Assembly (NCBI GenBank): GCA_021464525.1
Contig: JADRCO010000932.1
Span: 1-24,453, forward strand
DNA length: 24,453 nucleotides
Direction: 5' to 3'
From: Rhizophagus sp. LPA8_4_AMF
Lineage: Eukaryota; Glomeromycota; Glomeromycetes; Glomerales; Glomeraceae
A model generated the notes under the pieces. The model was not told where the DNA came from. It saw only the letters and a program-made list of their open reading frames with translations, and searched no databases. Below are positions 1-9,978 of this stretch, piece after piece. Positions within the stretch are counted from its first letter, which is position 1; each line of letters opens with the position of its first letter. The position numbers and the translations under genes are program-made.

Positions 1-85
<85 letters not shown>
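1..85. repeat. poly(A) tract
   Basis: Two runs of A (about 40 each) separated by TTAAT. This is a simple homopolymer at the window edge. It could be a genuine poly(dA:dT) tract or the 3' tail of a retroposed element cut by the window; nothing recognisable precedes it. Confidence 0.9.
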
Positions 86-86
<1 letters not shown>

Positions 87-279
87 ATTTCGAGCATAAG
101 ATTCTATAAATCTAGAATTTTTAGAATCCCATGGATTTATTTTAGAATTCCGTATATTTTCAAATTGGGTCGTAAATATACAAATAAACGCACAGGATTT
201 TTATTACCTACTATTAGTTTCTATTATTAAATATGATTTCAAATAAATTCTCTAACCTATATACCCGTAACTAACTTGA

Positions 280-287
280 TCACGTGA
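280..287. promoter_or_regulatory. TCACGTGA palindrome (E-box type)
   Basis: Perfect 8-bp palindrome of the kind bound by fungal bHLH factors such as Cbf1. A CCAAT sequence follows within a few bases. There is no gene nearby to assign it to. Confidence 0.4.
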
Positions 288-809
288 AACCAATCATTTT
301 TCTTTAAAATGTGCAAAAAATTCACGTAAAAGAATTTTGTATGTACATAAAAAAATTATAATTTATTCATCTTAACAACTTACAAGTAATCAATTCCTTT
401 ATTTTTTCTTTTTGCATTTACTAAAAAAATTCCGAAAAATTTTTTTTTGAAGAAATCTCAAAATCTCGCGACGAAAATTATTTCATTGAATGTGCATCAA
501 TCCTACAAGAAAAAGAATATGATATCGTATATAAAATTTTTTTTTCATTCCGCATTTGAAAAATTCGACACCAAAAATTTTGATTTATTATAATTTAATG
601 GACTATCCTAAATATACATTTATAGCAAACCATCTTTATTCATTTCCACCTAATTCTTTAAAATCATTGTTTTATCAATACTTTGTCCTCACTTGTAAAT
701 TTTTTAAATCATTTATAATATACACCCCATTTAGTCCATTTACTATATCATTCTCCAGAACGACGGAATTATTGTCAGCCGACCAGACGATCAACCAATA
801 AGATTTATC

Positions 810-817
810 TCACGTGA
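810..817. promoter_or_regulatory. TCACGTGA palindrome (E-box type)
   Basis: Perfect 8-bp palindrome, with a CCAAT box about 15 bases upstream. It is the second of 11 CACGTG cores in the window, all outside the predicted coding exons. Confidence 0.4.
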
Positions 818-1608
818 TGAATCTGTATAGAGAGAATATAAATGTTGCTTCAAAGTAAACAATCTTAAATTAAAACCAGAATTCGTATGTCTTCGCCTTA
901 TTTAATAGTCAAATATGAATAATAAAAAAAGAATGATCAATTTGATTATAACGCAATTTACGAAGAAAATAAATATTTTGCGTCCATGAAATCAAATAAG
1001 GCAGAATCACGATCAAAATTTTTTTATATTAAGTGATCCACCTACCTGACACTCAGAACAAAGTAATTTTTGTTATGATACTATTTTAAAAAAAAAATTT
1101 AATTGTTTAAGCGATTAAACATTCTACTATTAAGTAGAAGTTCTCGATCGATCGACACTGGCACATGTTTTCAAATTCGCCCAACTATGAAACAAACTTT
1201 ATAGACTAGTTTCTCCCGAAACACTCGCCAGTCATATAATCACATGTACACAATAAATATGTAAATATGTAAAAGAAAGAATTTTTTTATTTAATCGAAA
1301 TAAAAATCATTAAAGGTTATATTATACAATCTATCTTTTAACATCACTTCTTCCCTCCTTCAATGTAAAAAAATGTAATTGAAATGTAAACCTATATGTG
1401 CAAACATTACAAATCTAGATTACTAATTCTACGAAAAAAGGGAGAAAACAGTTAATTTGTAGATCCGTTGAGTCCTTAATTGCCCATGTTCAATTTTGTA
1501 TTTCATCATTTATGTCGAATCTTGAATTTCTAACAAAAAGAATATGCAAAAATTAAAAACAATATGATGAAGAAGCGCATAATCAAGATTACGACTATAT
1601 GCGTAGTA

Positions 1609-1634
1609 TTATTGTTATTATTGTTATTACTATC
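1609..1634. repeat. short ATT/GTT microsatellite
   Basis: Degenerate trinucleotide run (TTATTGTTATTATTG and similar) immediately ahead of the tandem repeat at 1633-2065. Confidence 0.6.
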
Positions 1635-2065
1635 TTGTTATCAATTCATTTTTCCTGTTAATTTTATGATATTCCATTTAACAACTATCAAGGTTTTTTA
1701 CGGTCTATTTTTGTGATAGTATTAACGATGTATCCATTTGTTATCTCAGGCCATCATGTTAATTTACTGTTGATATCAGTTCACCTTTTCCTGTTAATTT
1801 TACTAATATTTCATATAGACATTCCACAATAATAATTTTAACAACTATTACATTTGTCAAGGTTTTTTACGGTCTAATTTTGTGATAGTATTAACGATGT
1901 ATCCACTTGTTACCTCGGATCATCATAAATTTTTATCTATTTGACAATTTTCTCCTTTAATTCTAATCACTATTATTTCTAATAGCAATTCCACATAAAG
2001 ATTCAGTAACTATTATAGAATCTGTTTATAATGTATTCACTGATTGCTTCGAATTCGGCCATTTA
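1633..2065. repeat. diverged three-copy tandem repeat
   Basis: Copy 1 (about 1633-1766) and copy 2 (about 1767-1935) share the blocks TTTTCCTGTTAATTTTA, AAGGTTTTTTACGGTCTA and TGATAGTATTAACGATGTAT in the same order, and copy 2 carries an extra segment of about 33 bases. A third, much more diverged copy (about 1940-2065) keeps ATTCCACA, AACTATTA and a GTATTCACTGATTGCTTCG block in the same order. No reading frame spans the units, so this is non-coding tandem duplication of unknown function. Confidence 0.75.
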
Positions 2066-2236
2066 CAATTTCAGCCATAATTAACAATTGATTTTATATC
2101 TGCATCATATGCACGTTCGTATTCGTGCATTTTCTAAATAATTTTCATATCCTTCAACATATAATCTATTATCAAATTCGAACAAATGTCTCCGTAACTT
2201 CGTTTACCATTTGGCAGTTAACTAAGCGAAGGGCTG

Positions 2237-2244
2237 TCACGTGA
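2237..2244. promoter_or_regulatory. TCACGTGA palindrome (E-box type)
   Basis: Perfect 8-bp palindrome just beyond the 3' end of the RdRP-like frame on the minus strand. Confidence 0.35.
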
Positions 2245-2256
2245 TCAATATCGATA

Positions 2257-2781
2257 TCATCCCGTCACCAGCATAGCTTCATTTAAATCAGACGCTATTT
2301 TAATGTTTGTAAAAAAAAATAATAAATAAATAAATGAAATGGAATGGAACAAAATAAAATAAAAAGATACATACGTAAAATCACCGTCTAAATCACCACC
2401 GCTACACTGGCTAGGAATATCATGTATCAACTGCCAGAGAGTGCTTATTGCGTTCATGCACAGTATATCGCCAGGATGAAAGCAAGGCGATGTTACAGAA
2501 ACATTTTTACGGAAGATTAATATGTTGTTATCCTTTTTATCGTGAAAATGACGAATAACACGATTAAGAGCGAATGGCCAAATTCGTATGTCGACGTCTT
2601 GACTCGCGTGATTTTTGTGTATATAATTCAAATGCTTTTTGCTTATCAACACTAGTTCCAATTCCATTTTGTCCTTAATAAGACAATAAATCGCCTTTCT
2701 TCTGAGTTGGTTGTTGAGACAGAAATCTTCATTAAGATTATAATCGTGAAGGTAATTAAATGGATTAGATACTAAGTCCAT
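2257..2781 (-). pseudogene. RNA-dependent RNA polymerase fragment (QDE-1/RRF-like), broken
   Basis: An ATG-initiated open frame of 174 residues. Residues about 95-134 match the catalytic core of cellular RdRPs, which make double-stranded RNA for silencing: SPCFHPGDI (98-106) is the conserved [NS]PCLHPGD block, and PSQCSGGDLDGD (123-134) holds the metal-binding DxDGD signature at 2380-2394. In intact family members roughly 10-17 residues, the VVFxxKGxR stretch, lie between these blocks; here LWQLIH runs straight into DIPSQ, so that segment is deleted. Residues 1 to about 90 do not resemble RdRP sequence I know. After DGDFT a GTATGT donor could start an intron; read-through gives a low-complexity tail. 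A full enzyme needs about 1000 residues, so this is a relic or captured fragment, not a working polymerase. Family call confident, gene status much less so. Confidence 0.75.
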
Positions 2782-3640
2782 TTAATTACCTCTTCGTAAA
2801 ATTGTAGTCTCACGTTTCTTATAATTAACCAATAAGACTCAAATATTTTTGTTGTTTAGCTCATAAAAATACGTAAAAATATTTCTTTGATAACTTTTTA
2901 ACATTAAATTGTATGATAAAGGAGAGTTCTCAGTAATTTACCAAAGAAATTTATTGGTATCAAGTTTTGTATTATTTTTCTTACGAAGGACTTTAAAATA
3001 TAAATTAAGACTTTTACAACGAACAAAAGTCTATTTTGCTGCTTTATTTAAAAAAGAAGGGGGGACAAAAAAAAAACTAAAAAAAATCAGGAAGTTGTTT
3101 ATGCGTATGTCGGATGTATAAATATTTGATTGCCATGTGATAAACCGGTTATTGTTACCGATTTTAGAAATATACTACTACTGAAGGAACAAAGACTCTT
3201 TACAATATCATTGTCGATCACTTGCTTGGCGTAATTAAGTTAAACATGCTTTCATATGGGCGATCAATTTTTTTTTTTTTAAGCAGGCGTTTAAAGTGAA
3301 TAGGATGATGTTTAGGAAATCTTTGCATAAAATAACTCATTTCAACGATCTTTAGAAACTATAACCATTGTTAGATTTTCTTTTATTCAAAAAAAAAATG
3401 GTTATTTAGTTTCTATGCTGCGTAAAACGTTACACGTTTTCTGTACTCGATTATCCCCTATATCTGATCAGCAGAAATGACGAAATGACCCGAGGACACT
3501 GCGGTGTCGTGAAACGAACTTTGGGAATTGTTTTTTGTTTAGTGTGGCGCAGCTGAAGCCAATTGAAATCCCACGGCGCAGTTATTTATCCAATACTTTT
3601 TGGTCTTAGTATCATTTTCATGATCTACTGCTTTTGTTGA
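2782..3640. other. gene-free stretch upstream of BTB-TLDc gene 1
   Basis: No supported gene. It contains a hairpin at 3354-3414 and a relatively G+C-richer patch at about 3470-3590 with GGCGCAG copies (near 3545 and 3574). An open frame at 2909-3121 (+) starts at TTG and encodes a basic low-complexity peptide, so it was not called. Confidence 0.5.
3354..3414. repeat. inverted repeat / potential hairpin
   Basis: Left arm AGAAACTATAACCATT (3354-3369) pairs with right arm AATGGTTATTTAGTTTCT (3397-3414) over 16 pairs with a 2-nt bulge around a 27-nt loop. It lies about 310-370 bases upstream of gene 1. It could be a short MITE relic or a structured RNA. Confidence 0.6.
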
Positions 3641-3646
3641 CTATCC

Positions 3647-3686
3647 TATAAATATTATAAATATCAACTTTTTCATTAACGTAAGA
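3647..3686 (+). promoter_or_regulatory. candidate core promoter of BTB-TLDc gene 1
   Basis: TATAAATA (3647-3654) lies about 70 bases upstream of the ATG. TCATTAACGTAAGA (3673-3686) follows and recurs almost exactly ahead of gene 4 (13483-13497). Inferred from position only. Confidence 0.35.
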
Positions 3687-3692
3687 CGTAAA

Positions 3693-3720
3693 TTTTTTTT
3701 TTTTTTTAAAAAAAAAAAAA
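3693..3720. repeat. T15-A13 homopolymer junction abutting the start codon
   Basis: A run of 15 T followed by 13 A ends directly at the ATG of gene 1. Such poly(dA:dT) tracts disfavour nucleosomes. The same Tn-An arrangement recurs at 9581-9599 and 12355-12385. Confidence 0.8.
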
Positions 3721-5255
3721 ATGAGTGGAAACATTCCCGCGAAAAAATTTCATGGAGGACTTTTACGAGACATTTTATTAATGTTAAATGATGCAGATGA
3801 TCATGATGTTATTATTCAAGTTGGAAAAAATCAAAATACGAAAGAATTTCGTGCACATTCAAATATCCTTAGAGCTCGTTCAAAATATTTCAAAACTGCG
3901 TTATCAGAAAATTTGATTGCAAAAAAGAATAACTTGATTGAGTTTAAAAAACCAAATATTAGCCCTGATGTTTTCGATGTAATTCTCAAGTAAGTAATAT
4001 AATAAGATTTTCGTATCTTCCTTTATTATAATTATTTTATTATAACTTAACTTTTTTTTCTTCTTTAACTAATGAATAAAGGTACATTTATACGGGTAAA
4101 ATGGTTCTAATAGATAAATCTGGTGAAGACACTCTTGGATTGATTGTTGCATTGAAAGAATTGCTTTTCAATGATTTTCCCATATTTCTTCAAGATTATA
4201 TGATTAAAAATCAATTACGTTGGATTCAACAAAATCTCGTCTTCGTTCTTCATACGGTCTCTAAAATTCCTGAATGTAAGGAACTGCGAGAACATTGCAT
4301 TAAATTTATCTTAGAAGACCCTCAAATGTTCATTACTTCAAAAGATTTTCTATCACTTGACGAGGAAATTCTCTTTGAATTGCTAAAACGAGATGACTTG
4401 CAGATAGAAGAAATTGTTATCTGGGATTATTTAATTAAATGGGGTATTGGACAAATTACCGGTTTTAGAAATGAAAATGGGAATAGAACCAAATTGAATA
4501 ATGAAAATTATGAAGCGTTAAAAGAAAAGTTAGACAAATTTATCCCTCTTATTCGATTCTCAGAAATTAGTTCTGATGATTTTTTTGATAAAGTTCAACC
4601 ATTTATGTCCATTATCCCTAATCGTGTTTACGTAGAAGTTTTAAAATATTATATGAAAGGCACTTTATCAGAAGGTATAACTACTTTGCCGCCACGAGCT
4701 GGAATGATAGATATCAAATCAAAAATCATTAAACCAAAACATGCTTATATAATAGCCAATTGGATCGATAGAAAAGATAAAAAAGCTATTCGTAACAAAA
4801 ATGATTTGAAATACACGTTCAAACTTCACTACCACAGTAGTTGGTACGGTACTAACATCAAGGCGATTAATGAAATTCGTAATCGGTGTAAAATTAATGA
4901 AGATCCATATTTAATATTAGTCAACCAAAAGCAAAATACTAATAATGCTTTTCAACAAAAAAATCGAAATGTTGTTTCTCAAGAAAACATCTCGCAAAAT
5001 TTTAAAACAATTTATGGGGAATGTAATTCGTTTATACCTCAAAATGAAAGTTTTGTATTTTCTTTTGAAGATGAAGATGATATTAAAAACACGAAAATGA
5101 GTCGAAATATAAAAGATTCTTTTTGCTTTAATGATTCAAATGGTCAAAATGTCCACGTTAAAATGGTGGACTATTGTAATGGTAACCTTGCATGGAAGTA
5201 TGAAAATCTTGTTCCGAAGGAAGTTGAAATCTTTATTGTACAAACAAATAAGTAA
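3721..5255 (+). CDS. BTB-BACK-TLDc protein, paralogue 1
   Basis: Two exons, 3721-3989 and 4082-5255, joined across a 92-nt GT-AG intron (GTAAGT donor, phase 2) give 480 residues. The splice restores the family turn KYIYTG at residues 90-95. BTB spans about 25-120 (DDHDVIIQVG, FRAHSNILRARS). BACK spans about 145-215 and includes LLKRDDLQIEE and IWDYLIKWG. TLDc runs from about 301 to 480 (KSKIIKPKHAYIIANWI, then IYGE and FVFSFEDEDDIKN). BTB-BACK proteins often recruit substrates to CUL3 ubiquitin ligases, and TLDc is linked to oxidation resistance and V-ATPase binding; neither role can be shown here. The TLDc loop (about 26 residues, Asn/Gln-rich) is the shortest of the five and the C-terminal half is the most diverged. 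The first ATG directly follows a poly(A) run. An AATAAA follows the stop. Confidence 0.9.
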
Positions 5256-5269
5256 TTCATTTATCTTTA

Positions 5270-5275
5270 AATAAA
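5270..5275 (+). terminator. candidate poly(A) signal, gene 1
   Basis: AATAAA 15 bases after the stop codon of gene 1, overlapped by a second AATAAA at 5274-5279. In such AT-rich DNA it could be chance. Confidence 0.4.
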
Positions 5276-6035
5276 TAAATTATTTTATTTATTATATTTA
5301 TTTATGTTAATACACAAATGATAATTGTATATTATTGTACGTTATAATTTTATAATTTGATTTGTAATTTTCAATCTAGGAAATTCTAATATATTCAATC
5401 AAAATCAAGAAAATAAATTTACTCGAAACAATAAATTTCTTTCATAGATACGCGTAAATTTTATTTAAGTTTTTAATGCTTTAATTGAGCTTTATAAACG
5501 TTGCCATATCGCTATCATGAAAAAGATTATTTTTCGTATGAGAACTTTCTTGAGATAAAGTAATTTCGAATTTATAGTATTAGCAAATGAGTTAAAAAAA
5601 TTATTTCTGATTCACACTTACCAATACGATTCATTTTAACAACATTCAATTCCGCAAATTTGTTGCTTAATGCGTTATAATAAATGTGTTTAGATTTTTT
5701 ATCGTCAGTAAGATAATGCGTGATTCTTATATAAGGTAAATTTTTGATGTGCTTCAGGCGCAGTTTCCTGGTTTCATTGTAAAAGAATTATACATGGAGA
5801 TATTGTAAGTATAATTATTATATTTCATTCTTCCAAAGGAACACGTACTTTTTTTAGAATCCCAAAAATATCTTAGTACACAAACATGAGATAAGAGTGG
5901 CCGATTTTTGGATGTTCACGTCCAGACCACGTGCCACAATACCCTACGTGATGATTGTGATTTAACTGAAATACAAGTTTTGCATTAGCGTTTTGGGAAT
6001 TGACAAGCTGTTAGAATACCCTTTGATTATGAAAC
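5276..6035. other. gene-free stretch between gene 1 and the kinase relic
   Basis: No supported gene. Contains one CACGTG core (5938-5943). Just before the kinase relic, a weak coding-like patch (about 5990-6035) could be an earlier, unreadable part of the same decayed kinase. Confidence 0.5.
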
Positions 6036-6308
6036 TAGAAAAAATATTTGGGAATTATGTTTGAAATTTTTCATGGTAAACGAGAAAGTCCTATGCCAAA
6101 CACAAATGAACAATTCGTTGCGCATAAAATTATTATGTTACATCTAATCTTATTAATCAATTAAATAGAATGTTGGAAATACGAACCAGATGAAAGACCA
6201 AATATTTGCGAAGTGATTTCAGACCTCAATAGTATTGTTTCTATTAAACCTGAGATCTCATCAAATTTTCCAAAGAAAATGAAAAAAGTACATCGACGAA
6301 GAACATGA
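6036..6308 (+). pseudogene. TKL protein kinase C-terminal relic
   Basis: Two pieces of a kinase domain remain. The first (about 6045-6125) reads LGIMFEIFHGKRESPMPNTN then EQFV, matching the subdomain IX-X region where family members read LGVLLWEI...GKRE-PxPxTxxxF. The second (6168-6308) reads ECWKYEPDERPNICEVISDL, the subdomain XI block with the invariant Arg of DERP, followed by a short basic tail and a TGA stop. Between them the frame hits a stop; an intron ending TTAAATAG just before ECW is plausible, since kinases of this family often have an intron there. The helix G/F segment and everything N-terminal, including the catalytic loop and DFG, are absent, so the piece cannot be an active kinase. 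It lies between two BTB-TLDc genes on the same strand. Confidence 0.75.
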
Positions 6309-7460
6309 TATCTGATATGTGATATGTCTAATTGCGAAAAAGAATGTGATTTAAATTCCGGTGAATATCAAATTGCAATTGTGACAATTGTCTAATAATC
6401 TTCATATAGCTATCTATCTATATTTCGTATTTTTTTGTGCTTTATATTAACAATCATTTTTATAAAAAAAATGTATGAATGTCACTTTACGATTATTGAT
6501 ATAATTATATAGAGAATAGCAATTGATTCTCTAGTTACATACAAATGGTTATTTGTATATAAGTATATGACGCATTTTTTTTCTCAACATATTTTTTTTC
6601 GTTCCTCAAATATTTCCAAACATCAAGTAAAAAAATACCGACATATCCCATTTCAATTTTTTTCTTCTATCAAATTTATATTGAAGGAGTTAATTCCTAG
6701 ATAACTTAGTTTGTCAAAAATTCGAAGAAATCGATGTTGTATAAAATCTGATTATCACACATAAGCAATTATGAACTATTTTTTCATATTTGTTATTCTA
6801 CGTACAAGTTTCTTCCTATTGATTTCAAAATAAATTGACTTCAGTTTGGTTGCACAATGTTAATTTATTCCAATCTTCAACACCTGCATTTAACCTACGT
6901 GTTTCCATACTAGTATACACCTATTATGATAAGTTACCTCTGTATTGGAATTAAAGGTGCTCAGCCGGTCTTTCGGTCTGGACGGTCAGAAATAAATCTC
7001 TGATCTGCGTCTGAAATTTTTGTGCCGCACCGATAACTGGCGAAAATTGACCTCTATTCTACTTTTTAAAGCTAGTAGAAACCAATAGCTAAAGACCGAG
7101 GAAAAATAGATTTCGGTCACCACTTACCAGATTCTATTGCGCCACAAAATTTAGAGGCGCAACCCGTTACTTTTTGACCGCAGGACCCAAAGTAAATCAT
7201 GTGAATGTGAAACTTTACCTTTTTGATTATGATGACGATCTTAATTAACAAAAGTTATTTTGTCATTTACACTATGGAAAATTGTAACTCCTTTAGGAAA
7301 TCGCAGTAAAAAAAAAAAAAATTTCAAAATCGTATGTACAAAAAAATACACTTGCATTTGTTTTCTTTTTTTAGAAATGTAATATTTACTGTACATAAAA
7401 ACCTTGGCCACTGGAAAGACCTAATTTAATTTTTTTTCCACACAATTTTTCTCAATTTTT
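6309..7460. other. gene-free stretch with a G+C-richer island
   Basis: No reading frame worth calling. About 6955-7195 is clearly richer in G+C than its surroundings and holds a 7-bp stem TTGCGCC / GGCGCAA (about 7137-7163), which suggests a fragment of a mobile element, although I recognise no ends or protein. A poly(A) run follows near 7309-7320. Confidence 0.4.
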
Positions 7461-7469
7461 CATCCACCA

Positions 7470-7476
7470 TATATAC
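7470..7476 (+). promoter_or_regulatory. candidate TATA box, gene 2
   Basis: TATATAC about 30 bases upstream of the gene 2 ATG. It would imply a very short leader, so support is weak. Confidence 0.25.
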
Positions 7477-7502
7477 ATCGTTTACTGAAAACAAAATTCA
7501 TA

Positions 7503-9136
7503 ATGGAATTCTATCCAAGTTTTTATAGAGACCTTTCATACATGTTAACTGATGCAAATGATCATGATGTTATTATTCAAGTTGGAGAAAATCAAAATAT
7601 AAAAGAACTTCGTGCGCATTCAAATATCCTTAGAGCTCGTTCAGAGTATTTCAAAATCGCATTTTCAGACGGATGGATTATTAAAAAAAATGATATCATT
7701 GAGTTTAAAAAACCGAACATTAACCCTACTGTTTTCGAAGTAATTCTCGAGTAAGTAATAAACAATATGTCTTATAATATAAATACTGTATATATTTATT
7801 AAGATTAAATAATAGCTTTTTTTTTCTCATTTAATAATAAAATAAAAGATATATTTATACAGGTGATTTTAATTTAAGGGAAAAATCAGTTGATTATATT
7901 CTTCAATTGATAGTTGCATGTGATGAATTACTTCTTGAGGAATTACTTGATTGTGCTCAAGATTGTTTAATTGCGGTTCGACCAACTTTAGTTCGAGAAG
8001 AACTTTTTCTTGTTCTTCATACGGCTTTTCCACTTATCAATTGCAAGAAACTGCAGGATCACTGTGTTAAATCTGCCTTAGCTGAATTACGATCATTAAA
8101 CTTTTCAAAAGAATTTTTATCACTTGATGAGGATATACTTTATGAATTACTTAAAAGGGATGACCTTTTAATTGAGGAAGCTATTGTTTGGGATTATTTA
8201 ATTAAATGGGGTATTGAACGAACTCCCGGTTTGGAAAATAGGAACAGAGATAGATCAGAGTGGACTAATGAAAATTATGAAGCACTAAAGAGAACCTTAA
8301 GTCGGTTCATTCCTTTTATTCGATTCACAGGAATTAGTTCTGATGATTTTCTTGATAAAATTCGTCCATTTGAAGCCATTCTTCCTCGTAATATTTACGA
8401 AGAAATTACGAAATTTCATATAAAGCGCATTTTACCAACGGATACAATTATTTTACCACCACGAGTTGGAATGATATACATTAGATCAAAAATTATTAAA
8501 CCAAGACTTGCATATATAATAGCTAATTGGATTGAAAAAAAAGATGCAACAGCTATTCGTAATAGAAATTCAGAATATAAATTCAACCTTCTTTATCGCA
8601 GTAGTGAAGATAGTCTTCATATTAATTCATTCCGTAATAAGTGTAGAGATTATGGTCCGTGTTTAATCTTGATCAAACCGAAATCGAATGAATCTAATAG
8701 ACGTTTAAGTTGGAATATTACTTCTCAATTCTCTCAACGAAGAATGCCTCATACCTTTAGAAATGCTCAGTCAACAAGTTGGAATAATCCTGATTCTCAA
8801 AAAACACTTTCGCAAATTTCAACAAAAATATATGGAGAATATTATTCTGGTAAAGTAAATGATGTTTGGAAAGCTACAACTGAAAACTTTATATTTTCTT
8901 TTGCAAATGACAATGATACTAAAGACATGAAAATATGTCGCATGAATTATCATGGTATAACTCATAATACCAGGAATTATCCGATGATATATTTCGGTTT
9001 TGCTTTTAAAATAAGTCATCAAAATTTATACATTAAAAATTCGTACTATAATGATGATAATGTATTGAATTCATTGAATTCATGTATGCTTCTGCCTGTT
9101 CCTGAGGAGATTGAAGTTTTTGAAATAATTAAATAA
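7503..9136 (+). CDS. BTB-BACK-TLDc protein, paralogue 2
   Basis: Exons 7503-7750 and 7849-9136 with a 98-nt GT-AG intron (GTAAGT donor, phase 2) give 511 residues; the splice recreates E-YIYTG at residues 83-88. BTB spans about 17-110 (NDHDVIIQVGENQ, LRAHSNILRARS). BACK spans about 135-205 (LLKRDDLLIEE, VWDYLIKWG). TLDc runs from about 295 to 505 (RSKIIKPRLAYIIANWI, KIYGEYYSG, FIFSFANDND). The TLDc loop of about 47 residues after LILIKPK is Ser/Arg/Asn-rich and has two isolated Trp (LSWN, TSWN) but no WG repeat. The whole reading frame is clean and the start is the only ATG ahead of the BTB core. As with its neighbours, a CUL3-adaptor-like role is family inference. It is the first gene downstream of the kinase relic. 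Confidence 0.92.
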
Positions 9137-9284
9137 TTTCTAGTTGACTCCGAATAATAATATCATTGATTATTAAGATTATTAATATTATTAATAATAA
9201 GATTTTTATTGTATAATTAAAGTTAATATTTATTGTTTTTTTTGTTACACGACTACTTTGTACATATAAAATATAGTTTTATTC

Positions 9285-9290
9285 AATAAA
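9285..9290 (+). terminator. candidate poly(A) signal, gene 2
   Basis: AATAAA about 150 bases after the stop of gene 2, followed by a T-rich stretch. Confidence 0.4.
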
Positions 9291-9379
9291 ATTATATCTT
9301 TTTTTTTTTTATTTAGAAACATTAGAAAAAGAATCATATATGATCGTGATGACGTGAAACAAAAATTAAGGCCGTCACA

Positions 9380-9626
9380 ACTTGATTGTTTGTTTAACGT
9401 CAGATTGGGAAGAGGTTTTCATTAAACAAACTAAACGAGATACGAAATAAACATATGTAATTTTAATAAAATTGGAAAAATTGGAAAAAATTTGGGAAAT
9501 TTCAGAAAATCGTAATTTAAATTTAAAGGGGAATTTTTAACATACGGTATACAATATATTGTATATGTTTATTATGTAGATTTTTTTTTTAAAAAAAAAT
9601 GAGATACGTTAAACAAACAATTAAGT
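9380..9626. mobile_element. MITE-like element with 21-bp terminal inverted repeats
   Basis: The left end at 9380-9400 (ACTTGATTGTTTGTTTAACG plus T) and the reverse complement of 9606-9626 agree at 20 of 21 bases. The 247-bp unit has no coding capacity and carries a T10-A9 tract near its right end. I see no clear target-site duplication, so it is a candidate rather than a proven element. It lies between genes 2 and 3. Confidence 0.45.
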
Positions 9627-9824
9627 GGAACGCTAAACTTCTACAATTCTCTTTATTGAAAGTTAGAACCTGTAACTGGCCTTGACCTTTATTACACTAA
9701 ACGCAAATGTAACTTTGAAATGTAGGTCTTCCGATTATATGTAAAATCCGATCTAAAGCTATGGTCACGATACAATTGCTATTGTTGCTTTTGTTGCTTT
9801 TGTTGACGATGATCCAATTTTCAC

Positions 9825-9896
9825 AAATCAGATGATCTACAAATGCGTTTGTTATTCTTAAAAAGACTAAATTCCGATATGAAAATCATCTGATTT
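9825..9896. promoter_or_regulatory. perfect 12-bp inverted repeat upstream of gene 3
   Basis: AAATCAGATGAT (9825-9836) and its exact reverse complement ATCATCTGATTT (9885-9896) are 60 bases apart centre to centre and end about 82 bases before the gene 3 ATG. Could be paired regulatory half-sites or a hairpin. A TTTTGTTGC microsatellite (about 9782-9805) precedes it. Confidence 0.45.
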
Positions 9897-9918
9897 CAGA
9901 ACATCATTTACTGAATGA

Positions 9919-9927
9919 TATATATAT
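9919..9927 (+). promoter_or_regulatory. candidate TATA box, gene 3
   Basis: TATATATAT 52-60 bases ahead of the gene 3 ATG. Positional inference only. Confidence 0.35.
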
Positions 9928-9978
9928 TCCCATCTGTTAATATGCGGTACATATTTCTCTTTGTTTTTAAAAAAAAAG

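Larger units (their letters stand above)
86..1608. other. gene-free AT-rich stretch
   Basis: No coding region, RNA gene or protein relic that I can support. It holds two TCACGTGA sites (near 280 and 810) and a small hairpin at about 1121-1142 with arms TTCTACT and AGTAGAA. The only long open frame (556-801, +) lacks an ATG start and is of low complexity. Confidence 0.6.

Noticed and set aside
1..85. Poly(A) run as proof of a retrotransposed gene
   Set aside because: No coding remnant or target duplication can be tied to it within the window.
556..801. 81-codon open frame on the plus strand
   Set aside because: It starts at TTG, has no recognisable domain, and its composition (Phe/Ser/Tyr/Ile-rich) is what random AT-rich DNA gives.
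2909..3121. 70-codon basic open frame on the plus strand
   Set aside because: No ATG at the start, a Lys/Arg/Phe-rich sequence produced by A and T runs, and no domain or neighbours to support it.
8819..9022. Minus-strand frame inside gene 2
   Set aside because: It lies opposite the well-supported TLDc coding sequence; it is a shadow frame.
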